A stretch of DNA of 37,197 bases from Oscillospiraceae bacterium (GCA_015065925.1 SVPL01000023.1:1-37197), one strand, 5' to 3'. Positions 24,912-33,618 are shown, counted from the first letter of the stretch. Translations and numbers: made by a program. Notes: generated by a model from the letters alone, not told the origin.

Positions 24912-25588
24912 AACTCAATTCCCATAAGCTCTAATGCCTTTTTAGCCGCCGCTTGTTCGGCGTTTTTCTTACTGTGTCCCGTGCCCTCGCCAATTACATT
25001 TGAATTAAGATGCACCTCAACTGTAAAGGATTTATCGTGGTCAGGACCCGATTCCCCAATTAAAACATATGTTAATTTTTCTTCGGGATTACGCTGAATA
25101 ATCTCCTGAAGCTCGGTTTTGTAATCCTTAAAGTTTTCGCCCTCTAAATGGGAAAGCTCACTTTGTATAAATCTTAAAACGTGCTTTTTTGCAGGCTCCA
25201 TACCGCCATCTAGGTAGATTGCCGCCAAAATAGCTTCAAAGGCATCTGCCAAAATGGAAGGTCGGGTGGCGCCGCCGTTAGCCTTCTCTCCCTTTCCCAA
25301 AAGCAGAAAATCCCCTACCTCCAGCTTTTTTGAAAATCCGCAAAGGGTTTTTTCGCATACCAAAGAGGCGCGAAGGCGTGTAAGCTGACCTTCGGGAAGA
25401 TTTGGAAAGTTTTTATAAATATGCTCCGAAACCACAATTGAAAGCACCGAATCACCCAAAAATTCCAATCTTTCGTTAGAGGTTGCGCTTCCCTTTTTCT
25501 CATTAGCATAAGAGGAATGAGCAAGTGCATTTTTAAGCAGTTCTTTATTTTTAAATGTGTATTTTAAGTTTTTTTCTAACCGTTCCAT
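24908..25588 (-). CDS. rnc: Ribonuclease III
   Basis: Cleaves double-stranded RNA in rRNA maturation and mRNA decay. The 226 residues comprise a catalytic domain (1-150) with signature ERLEFLGDS (D46) and the second acidic site D115/E118, then a C-terminal double-stranded RNA-binding domain ending GTGHSKKNAEQAAAKKAL. It follows plsX by 29 bases. The acpP gene that usually separates plsX and rnc in Firmicutes is missing here. The radical SAM gene overlaps its end. Confidence 0.96.
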   Translation of the reverse strand: MERLEKNLKYTFKNKELLKNALAHSSYANEKKGSATSNERLEFLGDSVLSIVVSEHIYKNFPNLPEGQLTRLRASLVCEKTLCGFSKKLEVGDFLLLGKGEKANGGATRPSILADAFEAILAAIYLDGGMEPAKKHVLRFIQSELSHLEGENFKDYKTELQEIIQRNPEEKLTYVLIGESGPDHDKSFTVEVHLNSNVIGEGTGHSKKNAEQAAAKKALELMGIEL

Positions 25589-25617
25589 AACATTTACATC
25601 CTAGAAAATAGTAGTTT

Positions 25618-26604
25618 TTATTCTGCAAGACTACCCGAAATTTTTTCGATAACGCCGTTACCCGCAAAAGCCGCCGCCTTGCCGATAGCATTTTTAATAG
25701 CCTTGCCGTTTGAGGAGCCGTGAGCCTTAAAAACAGGCTTACGAGTACCAAGCAAGGGTGCGCCGCCGATTTCGGTATAGTCGGATTTAGCCTTTATTTC
25801 ATAAAGACCTTTTTTTATCATAAGTGCGGCAATTTTTGTTTTTAAATTCTTGTAAAGCACATTTTTAATCATTGAGAACATTGTAAGACTAACACCCTCA
25901 ATGAGTTTAAGGGCAATGTTACCCGTAAATCCGTCGGTAACAACAACATCCACCTCACCCTTAGGAATTTCGCGGGATTCCACATTGCCTATAAAATTCA
26001 CGGGGGCATCCTTTAAAAGAGCGTAGCTTTCCTTGTAAAGCTCCGAACCCTTTGTGTCCTCTGTACCAATATTAAGAAGTCCTACGGTGGGATTTTTTCT
26101 ACCATCTACCTTTTCCATATAAACCGAGCCCATAATACCAAACTGATAAAGCATTTCAGGACGGCAATCGGCATTTGCACCGATGTCAAGCATAAGGTAG
26201 TTGCCATTTTTACCTGGGATAAAGGAAGCAAGTGCCACCCTTTTAACGCCCTTAATTCTTTTAACGATTAAAGAGCCGCCTACTACAAGGGCGCCTGTGC
26301 TACCTGCCGAAACAAAAGCGTCACCTTCACCGTCGGCAAGGGCTTTAAGACCAACCGCCATAGAGGTACCCTTTTTGGATTTTATAATTTCAGTAGGGTC
26401 GTCGTGCATATCCATAATATCATCTGCCTGAAGTATTTCCATACCCTCTAAGGAGATGTTATTCTCAGTCGCACACTCTTTAATCTTGGCTTCGTCACCC
26501 GAAAGCAAGACTTCAACACCATATTCTTTTACAGCAAGAGAAGCGCCCTCTAAAACCGATAAAGGCGCGTTATCTCCGCCAAAAGCATCTACAATTATTT
26601 TCAT
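25618..26604 (-). CDS. plsX: Phosphate acyltransferase PlsX
   Basis: Converts acyl-ACP to acyl-phosphate, the donor for PlsY in phospholipid synthesis; peripheral membrane protein. 328 residues, beginning MKIIVDAFGGDNAP as in Bacillus PlsX. Also visible are KKGTSMAVGL, SAGSTGALV, LDIGANADC and DGFTGNIALK. AAGGAAG precedes the ATG. fapR and fabD/G genes commonly adjacent in other Firmicutes are absent. A GTAGGG-type repeat sits just upstream. Confidence 0.96.
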   Translation of the reverse strand: MKIIVDAFGGDNAPLSVLEGASLAVKEYGVEVLLSGDEAKIKECATENNISLEGMEILQADDIMDMHDDPTEIIKSKKGTSMAVGLKALADGEGDAFVSAGSTGALVVGGSLIVKRIKGVKRVALASFIPGKNGNYLMLDIGANADCRPEMLYQFGIMGSVYMEKVDGRKNPTVGLLNIGTEDTKGSELYKESYALLKDAPVNFIGNVESREIPKGEVDVVVTDGFTGNIALKLIEGVSLTMFSMIKNVLYKNLKTKIAALMIKKGLYEIKAKSDYTEIGGAPLLGTRKPVFKAHGSSNGKAIKNAIGKAAAFAGNGVIEKISGSLAE

Positions 26605-26645
26605 ATTTTTTCTTCCTTTTTAATTCTATAATCTACGAGATTATT

Positions 26646-26670
26646 GTAGGGACAGGCGTCCTCTGTCCGC
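26646..26670. repeat. GTAGGG-type palindromic repeat between trmFO and plsX
   Basis: GTAGGGACAGGCGTCCTCTG continuing to TCCGC: a GTAGGG lead plus inverted arms GGACAG and CTGTCC around a seven-base loop. Same design as the units at 23714-23786 with a different stem sequence. It touches the trmFO stop codon at 26670-26672. Confidence 0.65.
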
Positions 26671-27986
26671 TAAAAAATCCATTCCTTTACTGTCTTTTCA
26701 AAATTCTCCAGACCTCTTTTTGCCAAAAGACCATAACGTTCTTTTTTATCGCGTATTCGGGTTTCAAGGGGTGGTAAAAGACCGAAATTCGCCCCCATAG
26801 GTTGAAATTTTTTGGTATGGGGATCGGTAATATAATTCACTATTGCGCCAAGCATTGTGGTTGTGGGAAGAATAAGGGGATTTTTGCCGCTTAAATAGGC
26901 AAAAACATTTATTGCCGCTAAAATTCCCGATGCAGCAGATTCCATATACCCCTCCACACCCGAAAGCTGACCTGCGAAAAATACATTGGGGTTGGTTTTT
27001 AGCGAAAGATTTTTACTAAGAAGCTGAGGTGAATTTATAAAGCTGTTGCGGTGCATAACGCCGTAACGCATAAATTCTGCATCTTTAAGGGCGGGAATCA
27101 TAGAAAACACCCTTTTTTGCTCACCGAATTTAAGGTTGGTTTGAAATCCCACAAGATTGTACATACTGCCCTCGCAGTTTTCTTTTCTAAGCTGTAAAAC
27201 CGCCCAAGGTCTGTGCCCTGTATTGGGATCGGTAAGACCTACCGGCTTCATAGGACCAAAACGAATTGCATCGGTACCGCGGGATGCCAAAATTTCAATA
27301 GGCATACATCCCTCATAGACCGTCACATCGCCCTCGAAATCCTTTAAAGGCGCCCTTTCTGCCGAAATTAAAGCCGAATGAAAAGCCTCATACTCCGCTT
27401 TATTAAGAGGGCAATTTATGTAATCGTCACCCTCGCCCTTATCGTAACGGCTTTGGTAAAATGCCGAATTCATATCTATGCTATCCCCCGAAACAATAGG
27501 GGCGGCGGCATCAAAAAAGTTCAGGTATTCGCTACCCAAGGTTTTTCTTATATCCTCTGCCAAAGCGTCATCGGTAAGGGGACCTGTGGCAATAATTGTA
27601 ACGCCATCGGTAGGGATTTTTTCTACAATTTCATATTTAATTTCTATATTAGGGTGGCTTTTGATTTTTTGGGTTATATACTCAGAAAAGCCGTTTCTTT
27701 CCACCGCCAATGCTCCCCCTGCGGGAACGGCAAATTTATCTGCCGATTCTAAACAAATTGAACCTAAGCGGCGCATTTCTTCCTTTAAAAGACCTGCCGC
27801 CGATTCTATTCTTGCGGCTTTAAGGGAGTTTGAACAAACAAGCTCGGCAAATAAATCTGATTTATGGGCGGGGGATTTTTTGGTAGGCTTCATCTCGTAA
27901 AGGGTGACCTTAATGCCCCTTTCAGCCAAGTAGAAAGCTGCTTCACATCCCGCAAGACCTGCGCCTATTACATTAACATTATTCAT
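26670..27986 (-). CDS. trmFO: Methylenetetrahydrofolate--tRNA-(uracil-54) methyltransferase TrmFO
   Basis: Folate- and FAD-dependent enzyme that makes ribothymidine at tRNA position 54. 438 residues. The FAD-binding motif GAGLAG is at 8-13, followed by CEAAFYLAERG. The two family cysteines are C51 (LVCSNSLKA) and C227 (YEGCMPIE). Also visible: RFGPMKPVGL and GQLSGVEGYMESAASG. The start overlaps the topA stop by 8 bases, and topA-trmFO is a classic Firmicutes pair. The stop codon is contiguous with a repeat, so the last residues may have been changed by repeat insertion. Confidence 0.96.
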   Translation of the reverse strand: MNNVNVIGAGLAGCEAAFYLAERGIKVTLYEMKPTKKSPAHKSDLFAELVCSNSLKAARIESAAGLLKEEMRRLGSICLESADKFAVPAGGALAVERNGFSEYITQKIKSHPNIEIKYEIVEKIPTDGVTIIATGPLTDDALAEDIRKTLGSEYLNFFDAAAPIVSGDSIDMNSAFYQSRYDKGEGDDYINCPLNKAEYEAFHSALISAERAPLKDFEGDVTVYEGCMPIEILASRGTDAIRFGPMKPVGLTDPNTGHRPWAVLQLRKENCEGSMYNLVGFQTNLKFGEQKRVFSMIPALKDAEFMRYGVMHRNSFINSPQLLSKNLSLKTNPNVFFAGQLSGVEGYMESAASGILAAINVFAYLSGKNPLILPTTTMLGAIVNYITDPHTKKFQPMGANFGLLPPLETRIRDKKERYGLLAKRGLENFEKTVKEWIF

Positions 27987-30147
27987 CTTTTTTACCCTTA
28001 GAGGCTGATTTTTTGGTAGTGGATTTTTTTGCAGTAGACCTTTTAGCGGTGGTTTTTTTCTTAGCCGCCGCCTTTTCTCTGCCCTCTACCCTTGTGGGAC
28101 AATCACTGTTTATACAATAGGTTCTGCCACGGGTACCCTTAAGCATAAAGCTACCGCAGGTTTCACAAACCTCGCCCGTTGGAATACCGGGGGCGGCAAA
28201 ATCACACTCGGGATAGCTGTCACAAGCGTAGAAGGTTTTGCCCTTTTTGGAACGCTTTTTAACAAGCTTAGAGCCACATTTGGGGCAGGGCTCCTTAACC
28301 TCATCCTCGGGCAAGGGCTTTGCGTTTTTGCACTCGGGGAAGCCGGGACAGGCAAGAAATTTGCCAAATCTACCGCTTTTTATAACCATTTTTCTTCCGC
28401 AAAGCTCACAAACCTCATCCGATTCCACCTCGGGAACCTTTAGCTTTTGACCTTCAAGCTCACTTTCGGCTTGATTAAGACTGTTTTCAAAGTCGTTATA
28501 AAAATCCTCTAATATCTTTTGCCATTTTGAATTGCCGTGTTCGATTTCATCCAAGGATTCTTCCATACCCGCAGTAAATTTAACATCAACAATCTTTTCA
28601 AAGCGCTCCTTCAAAAGGTCGGTAACAACCATACCAAGGGCGGTAGGCTTAAAGGCTTTTTGAACACGCTCAATATAATCCTTTGAAAGAATATTGCTTA
28701 CAATGGGGGCATAGGTAGAAGGTCTTCCTATACCGTTTTCCTCAAGAGCCTTAATAAGGGTAGGCTCGTTATAACGGGCGGGTGGCTGAGTGAAATGCTG
28801 CTTGGGTTCAAGGGATTTATTCTCTACTGCATCACCCTTTTTAAGGGGAGGAAGCTTATCATTTTTTTCTTCATCAACCGTATCCTTGCCCTCTTGATAA
28901 AGCCTTGTAAAACCGTCAAAATAAAGGGTGGTTTCACTTGCCTTGAACATATATTTATTTGCAGTAATGTCTATGGACACAACATCATTTATACCCTCAG
29001 CCATTAAGCTGGAAACAAAACGGCTCCAAATAAGGGAATAAAGCTTAAACTGCTCATCAGTAAGGGCGTCACGCACTCTTGCGGGGGTAAGCTCCACATC
29101 AGTAGGACGAATAGCCTCGTGAGCGTCCTGAGCAGATGCCTTACTTTTAAAATATCTTGGCTTTTCGGGAAGATAATTATCGCCGTATTCTCTTTTTACA
29201 AAAGCGTTTACCGCGGCTCTTGCCTCCTCAGAAATTCTAAGGGAGTCGGTACGCATATAGGTGATAAGACCGACAGGATTACCCTCAACCGAAACACCTT
29301 CATAAAGCTGTTGGGCAACCTTCATTGTGCGCTGACCTGTGTAGCCCAATTTTCGGGACGCCTCTTGTTGCATTGTGGAGGTTATAAAGGGAGGGGCGGG
29401 TTGAATTTTGCGCTTTGTCTTTTTAACCTCGCTTACCGTATAATCTGCGCCAACTAAATCATCAAGGATTTTATTTACCTCTTGCTCGTTGGCAATACTC
29501 AATTTTTTACCGTCTGCAGTGCCGTGAAAATGAGCACTAAAGATACCGTTATCCTTTGCAAAAACGGCTTCTATGCTCCAATATTCTTCGGGGATAAAGG
29601 CTTCTATTTCGCGCTCTCTATCCACAATAAGGCGAAGTGCAACCGACTGAACACGACCAGCCGAAAGACCTCTTTTAACCTTTTTCCAAAGGAAGGGACT
29701 AAGCTTGTAACCAACTATTCTGTCCAGTACGCGGCGAGCCTGCTGTGCATCCACCAAATCCAAATTAATTTTTTGTGGATTTGCCATACCCGCTTTTATA
29801 CCTGTTTTTGTAATCTCATTAAAGCACACTCGGTTTTCATTGTTCATATCCAGCTTTAAAATCTGAGCAAGATGCCAGGAAATTGCCTCACCCTCGCGGT
29901 CGGGGTCGGTTGCAAGGTAAACAAAATCACTTTTTGCGGCAGCGGCTTTAAGCTCCTTAATAAGCTCTTTTTTATCGGACATATTTACATATTGCGGTCT
30001 AAAATCGTGCTCAATATCCACACCAAGAGTTGATTTAGGTAAATCACGAATATGCCCCTTGGACGCCATAACTGTATAACTGCTTCCAAGATATTTTTTT
30101 ATGCTTTTGATTTTTGAGGGTGACTCAACAATAACCAACTTTGACAT
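27979..30147 (-). CDS. topA: DNA topoisomerase I
   Basis: Relaxes negative supercoils through a covalent 5'-phosphotyrosine intermediate. 722 residues. TOPRIM at the N-terminus (VIVESPSKIKSIKKYLG; ATDPDREGEAISWHL). The active-site tyrosine is Y297 in LITYMRTDS. Three C4 zinc modules lie near the C-terminus (starting CELCG, CPKCG and CETCG), then a Lys/Ala/Thr/Ser-rich tail of about 30 residues resembling a DNA-binding extension. It follows dprA by 33 bases, the usual dprA-topA-trmFO order. Confidence 0.97.
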   Translation of the reverse strand: MSKLVIVESPSKIKSIKKYLGSSYTVMASKGHIRDLPKSTLGVDIEHDFRPQYVNMSDKKELIKELKAAAAKSDFVYLATDPDREGEAISWHLAQILKLDMNNENRVCFNEITKTGIKAGMANPQKINLDLVDAQQARRVLDRIVGYKLSPFLWKKVKRGLSAGRVQSVALRLIVDREREIEAFIPEEYWSIEAVFAKDNGIFSAHFHGTADGKKLSIANEQEVNKILDDLVGADYTVSEVKKTKRKIQPAPPFITSTMQQEASRKLGYTGQRTMKVAQQLYEGVSVEGNPVGLITYMRTDSLRISEEARAAVNAFVKREYGDNYLPEKPRYFKSKASAQDAHEAIRPTDVELTPARVRDALTDEQFKLYSLIWSRFVSSLMAEGINDVVSIDITANKYMFKASETTLYFDGFTRLYQEGKDTVDEEKNDKLPPLKKGDAVENKSLEPKQHFTQPPARYNEPTLIKALEENGIGRPSTYAPIVSNILSKDYIERVQKAFKPTALGMVVTDLLKERFEKIVDVKFTAGMEESLDEIEHGNSKWQKILEDFYNDFENSLNQAESELEGQKLKVPEVESDEVCELCGRKMVIKSGRFGKFLACPGFPECKNAKPLPEDEVKEPCPKCGSKLVKKRSKKGKTFYACDSYPECDFAAPGIPTGEVCETCGSFMLKGTRGRTYCINSDCPTRVEGREKAAAKKKTTAKRSTAKKSTTKKSASKGKKDE

Positions 30148-30180
30148 TTAATCATTCCATTCTTAATTACTAAAATCTAA

Positions 30181-31458
30181 TTATTTAATTTTTTCATAGC
30201 GACCAACCGGAACAGCCTTAACAAAGCCAAAAAGCTCCAGCTCGGTGATAGCGGCAATAAACTCACCGCCATTTATTCCGCTTTTTTCTGATAAAACATC
30301 AGAAAACTCTATATTCTCGTTAAAAGATAAGTAAATTTTTTTAGCATTTTCAGAGCAGCCCATTTTCGAAAGGTCGGTGCTTAAAGGTTCCTTTTTTTGG
30401 GGCTTTTCTGCCACTGTTTTTTGTGCATTTTTGGGAGTTGACTCCGACTTTACAATATCTGCATTTAAATTATTGCTTTTCTTAGGGCTCGCGCCTAATC
30501 TCGCCGCTTCTTCATAATATCCGCGCTTGACTTCAGGAGTTATCTCCCCGCCCGTTTTAAGTTTATCCGGAAAACGACTTATATATACCTGAATAATATC
30601 GTTCACCTCAAGCAAAGGCGTTGCGCCATCGCGAAGTAAATCATTTGTTCCGCCGTACTGCTTTTCGTTTATGTTGCCCGGCATTGCAAAGATTTCTTTT
30701 CCCTGCTCCATTGCATATGTAGCCGTAATCAAAGCACCGCTTTTTCGCCCTGCTTCAATTACCGCCACACCGCAAGACAAAGCCGATATAATTCGGTTGC
30801 GGATAGGAAATGTATAACGGGTTGCGGGAGTTTTTGGTTCAAACTCCGATATTACAGTACCGTACTGCTCAGCCTTTTTTCTTAGTGAATCCTGCACCAT
30901 TAAATAGTGACTGTCTAATCCACAGCCAAGAACAACCACTGTATTTCCACCCACATTCATAGCACCTGCGTGTGCCATACCGTCCACACCTACTGCGCCA
31001 CCGCTTATTACGGTAAAGCCTGCAAGCGCAAGCTTTGCGCCAAGGGAATATGCCGCCTTACTGCCAAATTCAGTGCATTTTCTTGCACCTACAATACCAA
31101 TGGACGGCGCGGTGCTATCTAAGCTTTTACCGCGGGCATAAAGGCAGACGGGTGGATTTTCAATATACCTTAAATTTACGGGATATTCTGCATCCTCCGG
31201 TGTGATAATGCGTATGTTATTGAATTTACAATACTTAATAATATCATAAATACGGTCGTTGGATATACGCTCTATTCTGGCAAGCTCAGAGGTGCTTAAA
31301 AGTCTGCTTTCTATCCACTGCTTTAGGGTTAGAGAATTAACTCGTTCAATATCCTCAAGCTCATCCATAATATCGTTTAGTTTATTGCTTCCCGGCTTTA
31401 AAATTTGGGAAAGCCTTATATAACCAAACTCTTTTGTAAAGGGAATTTTACTACTCAT
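30181..31458 (-). CDS. dprA: DNA-processing protein DprA (Smf)
   Basis: Loads RecA on incoming single-stranded DNA during natural transformation and is widely kept in bacteria not known to transform. The ATG at 31458 is chosen because GGGAG lies 8 bases upstream and it forms an ATGA overlap with the upstream stop; this gives 425 residues. The Rossmann-like core shows GIVGARKCTEFG, ISGGAVGVDGMAH and EAGRKSGALIT. A variable linker (about 320-360) precedes a winged-helix domain (DVLSEKSGINGGEFIAAITELEL would be its core; only its pattern is cited here). topA follows. Confidence 0.94.
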   Translation of the reverse strand: MSSKIPFTKEFGYIRLSQILKPGSNKLNDIMDELEDIERVNSLTLKQWIESRLLSTSELARIERISNDRIYDIIKYCKFNNIRIITPEDAEYPVNLRYIENPPVCLYARGKSLDSTAPSIGIVGARKCTEFGSKAAYSLGAKLALAGFTVISGGAVGVDGMAHAGAMNVGGNTVVVLGCGLDSHYLMVQDSLRKKAEQYGTVISEFEPKTPATRYTFPIRNRIISALSCGVAVIEAGRKSGALITATYAMEQGKEIFAMPGNINEKQYGGTNDLLRDGATPLLEVNDIIQVYISRFPDKLKTGGEITPEVKRGYYEEAARLGASPKKSNNLNADIVKSESTPKNAQKTVAEKPQKKEPLSTDLSKMGCSENAKKIYLSFNENIEFSDVLSEKSGINGGEFIAAITELELFGFVKAVPVGRYEKIK

Positions 31459-32225
31459 CGGCACATCTCCCACATAATAATAGCCGCGGCGGCACCTGCG
31501 TTTAATGATTCAGCCCTACCCGCCATTGGAATTGTAACAAGCCTGTCACAAACCGCTTTTGCACTCTCACTCATACCATTCGCCTCATTGCCGATTATGG
31601 CAATTTCGTTCTCACCAAAGCCAACCTCATTTATGGGTGTTGCAGAGCTATCCACCACCGTTCCGCTAACCTTAAAGCCACGGTTTTTGTAGTAGGTTAC
31701 GGTTGATAAAAAATCCTTCGTAACAAATATCGGAATACGCAAAAGCGCCCCCATAGATGCCCGAAGCGACTTAGGAGAATAAGGATCTGCCGACTCCCCG
31801 GACAATATTATTCCCGCAAAGCCCAAGGCTTCAGCGGTGCGTGATGCCGCCCCTAAATTTGAGGGATCCTGCACCCTTTCAAAGGCTATAAACTTGCCGT
31901 TTTGGGGTATGGAAATTTCGCCCTTAAAACGCGCCGTGAGCAATACACCCTGTGGGGAACAGGTGTCTGACATTTTTGCAAAAACGGTATCGCTTACCTC
32001 ATCAGAAAAAGAAGAAATTTCACAGAGTTTACCCACAAGCTCAGCATCGGATTTTAAAACAGAGGAGGTATAAAAAACCTCCAAAACCTCAATATCCTCT
32101 CTAAGCGCCTCGGAGCAAAGACGGGTTCCTTCAAGCAGGAATACCCCTTCCTCTTTTCGCTTTTTTGCCGATGAACAAAGGGCAGCCACCCTTTTAATTC
32201 TAGCGTTGTCCTTTGAAGTTATCAT
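31455..32225 (-). CDS. TrmH/SpoU family RNA 2'-O-methyltransferase
   Basis: SAM-dependent ribose methyltransferase acting on rRNA or tRNA; target unknown. The ATG at 32225 is chosen: AAAAGGGGTG lies about 8 bases upstream, and the protein then begins MITSKDNARIKRV as usual, with 256 residues. A longer start at 32276 would run over the rplT terminator region. An N-terminal substrate-binding domain (1-95) precedes the SPOUT core with VQDPSNLGAASRTAEALG, IAIIGNEANGMS and IPMAGRAESLNAGAAAAI, which forms the trefoil knot. It follows rplT, as in many Clostridia, and leads into dprA. Confidence 0.92.
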   Translation of the reverse strand: MITSKDNARIKRVAALCSSAKKRKEEGVFLLEGTRLCSEALREDIEVLEVFYTSSVLKSDAELVGKLCEISSFSDEVSDTVFAKMSDTCSPQGVLLTARFKGEISIPQNGKFIAFERVQDPSNLGAASRTAEALGFAGIILSGESADPYSPKSLRASMGALLRIPIFVTKDFLSTVTYYKNRGFKVSGTVVDSSATPINEVGFGENEIAIIGNEANGMSESAKAVCDRLVTIPMAGRAESLNAGAAAAIIMWEMCR

Positions 32226-32265
32226 ACCGTTTTCACCCCTTTTAGCATTTGCTTTTTGGTATTTA

Positions 32266-32306
32266 TAAAAAAACAAAACCGCCCGAGAAGGATGTTATCC
32301 CGGGCG
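32266..32306 (-). terminator. Intrinsic terminator after rplT
   Basis: On the minus strand CGCCCG (32306-32301) and CGGGCG (32285-32280) pair, with additional inner GGAT/ATCC pairing, followed by GTTTTGTTTTTTT. It lies just before the trmH-type gene, for which no promoter is visible in the short gap. Confidence 0.88.
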
Positions 32307-32314
32307 ATAAAAAA

Positions 32315-32674
32315 TTATTTTTCAAGAGCTTTCTTAGCGGTAGTTACAAGAGTGGCAAAGCCGTTTGCATCATTAACAGCTAAGTCTGCAAGCATTTTAC
32401 GGTTCATTTCTACGCCGGCTTTTTTAAGACCGTTCATAAATGTGGAGTAGTTCATACCGTTCATTTTAGCAGCGGCAGAAATACGGGTAATCCACAAACG
32501 ACGGAAATCACGCTTTTTAAGTCTACGGCCGATATAGGCATAATTGCCCGATTTCATAACAGCCTCTTTAGCGGTTTTAAATAATCTGTGCTTTGCACCA
32601 AAATAACCCTTAGCAAGCTTTAAAACCTTTTTTCTTCTTTTGCGCGTCATCATAGCGCCTTTAATACGAGCCAT
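32315..32674 (-). CDS. rplT: 50S ribosomal protein L20
   Basis: Early-assembly large-subunit protein; in several bacteria it also represses its own operon by binding the leader. 119 residues, normal. Basic N-terminal extension ([21 protein letters not shown]) as in all L20, here cited by pattern, then the globular domain with [16 protein letters not shown]. Last of infC-rpmI-rplT, with a terminator after it. Confidence 0.97.
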   Translation of the reverse strand: MARIKGAMMTRKRRKKVLKLAKGYFGAKHRLFKTAKEAVMKSGNYAYIGRRLKKRDFRRLWITRISAAAKMNGMNYSTFMNGLKKAGVEMNRKMLADLAVNDANGFATLVTTAKKALEK

Positions 32675-32699
32675 TTTCAGTTACCTCCGTTGTTACTTC

Positions 32700-32897
32700 T
32701 TATTTATAAGGAATCATTTTCTTGACCGCTGCAACATTGGTAACGTTGGCAACTACGGTCTTGCGTAAATTTCTCTTACGCTTGGTTGTCTTCTTGTTAA
32801 GAATGTGAGATTTGTAAGCGTGTGCGCGCTTTACCTTGCCGGTTTTGGTAAGCTTAAAGCGTTTTTTTGCGCCGCTATGAGTTTTGATCTTAGGCAT
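32700..32897 (-). CDS. rpmI: 50S ribosomal protein L35
   Basis: Small basic large-subunit protein of 65 residues beginning [17 protein letters not shown], the invariant L35 opening. AAGGAGG precedes the ATG. It sits between infC and rplT in the universally conserved order. Confidence 0.97.
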   Translation of the reverse strand: MPKIKTHSGAKKRFKLTKTGKVKRAHAYKSHILNKKTTKRKRNLRKTVVANVTNVAAVKKMIPYK

Positions 32898-32929
32898 TTT
32901 AAAGTCCTCCTTAAAAAACTTTTATTAAA

Positions 32930-33451
32930 TTACTTTGTTGGCTTAGGTGCTAAGAACATCAGCATATTTCTGCCTTCCATCTTAGCGGGCTTTTCCACAA
33001 CCGAAACATCCGAACAGTAAACGGCAAATCTTTCCATATTTTCAATGCCAATTTCGGGATGACCGAGCTCTCTACCGCGGAAACGAATAGAAACCTTTAC
33101 CTTGTGTCCGTCCTGCAAAAAGCGTTTTGCGTGATTGCCCTTTGTTTCAAAATCGTGGGTGTCGGTCGCAAGACCTAAACGAATTTCCTTCATTTCAACA
33201 ACCTTTTGATTTTTACGGGACTCCTTTTCGCGCTTTGCCTGATCGAAACGGTACTTGCCGTAATCCATAATTTTGCAAACTACGGGATCGGTGTTGGGTG
33301 ACATACAAACCAAGTCTAAATCCTTGCTGTAAGCAGCCTCAATAGCCTTGGAAATTTCCATAACGCCGAGCTGTGAACCGTCGGTATCAATTACGCGGAC
33401 TTCCTTTGCTTCAATGTCCTCATTGATGGTTAACTCTTTAATGCTGATAAT
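32930..33451 (-). CDS. infC: Translation initiation factor IF-3, probable ATT start
   Basis: Prevents premature 50S joining and checks start codon pairing. The proposed start is ATT at 33451, because GGAGG lies five bases upstream and the protein then reads (M)ISIKELTINEDI, matching IF3 N-termini. It gives 174 residues. infC commonly uses rare starts, which IF3 itself discriminates against for autoregulation. An in-frame ATG at 33511 would add 20 residues that do not resemble IF3 and would be translated across a strong leader hairpin. Body: linker with basic stretch (RFDQAKREKESRKNQ) and C-terminal domain with KVSIRFRGRELGHPEIG. Followed by rpmI and rplT. Confidence 0.93.
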   Translation of the reverse strand: MISIKELTINEDIEAKEVRVIDTDGSQLGVMEISKAIEAAYSKDLDLVCMSPNTDPVVCKIMDYGKYRFDQAKREKESRKNQKVVEMKEIRLGLATDTHDFETKGNHAKRFLQDGHKVKVSIRFRGRELGHPEIGIENMERFAVYCSDVSVVEKPAKMEGRNMLMFLAPKPTK

Positions 33452-33472
33452 AAGCACCTCCAAAAACTGAAA

Positions 33473-33501
33473 GCACGAACAGCCAAATAGACCGTTCGTG
33501 C
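33473..33501 (-). promoter_or_regulatory. Terminator-like hairpin in the infC leader
   Basis: GCACGAAC and GTTCGTGC pair perfectly (8 bp) around a 13-base loop, and on the minus strand TTTCAGTTTTT follows, ending just before the ribosome site at 33461-33457. This is the geometry of an attenuator. Upstream, a C-run (33578-33574) can pair with either of two G-runs (33560-33557 or 33528-33525), and AATAAG/CTTATT can pair over 40 bases, giving possible mutually exclusive folds. L20-type autoregulation is plausible but not shown. Confidence 0.55.
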
Positions 33502-33618
33502 GTAAAAACATAATAAGCCAATAACCCCAAAAAAGCGGGATTTTAAGCCTTATTAACCCCTTTAGTAAGCCTTGGGGGTGAGAACGATTCGGTCTGTTCT
33601 GCTTTATTGTCGCAGATT

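Noticed and set aside
30181..32225. Competence or defence island around dprA
   Set aside because: dprA sits in the ordinary trmH-dprA-topA-trmFO housekeeping order with no com or defence genes alongside.
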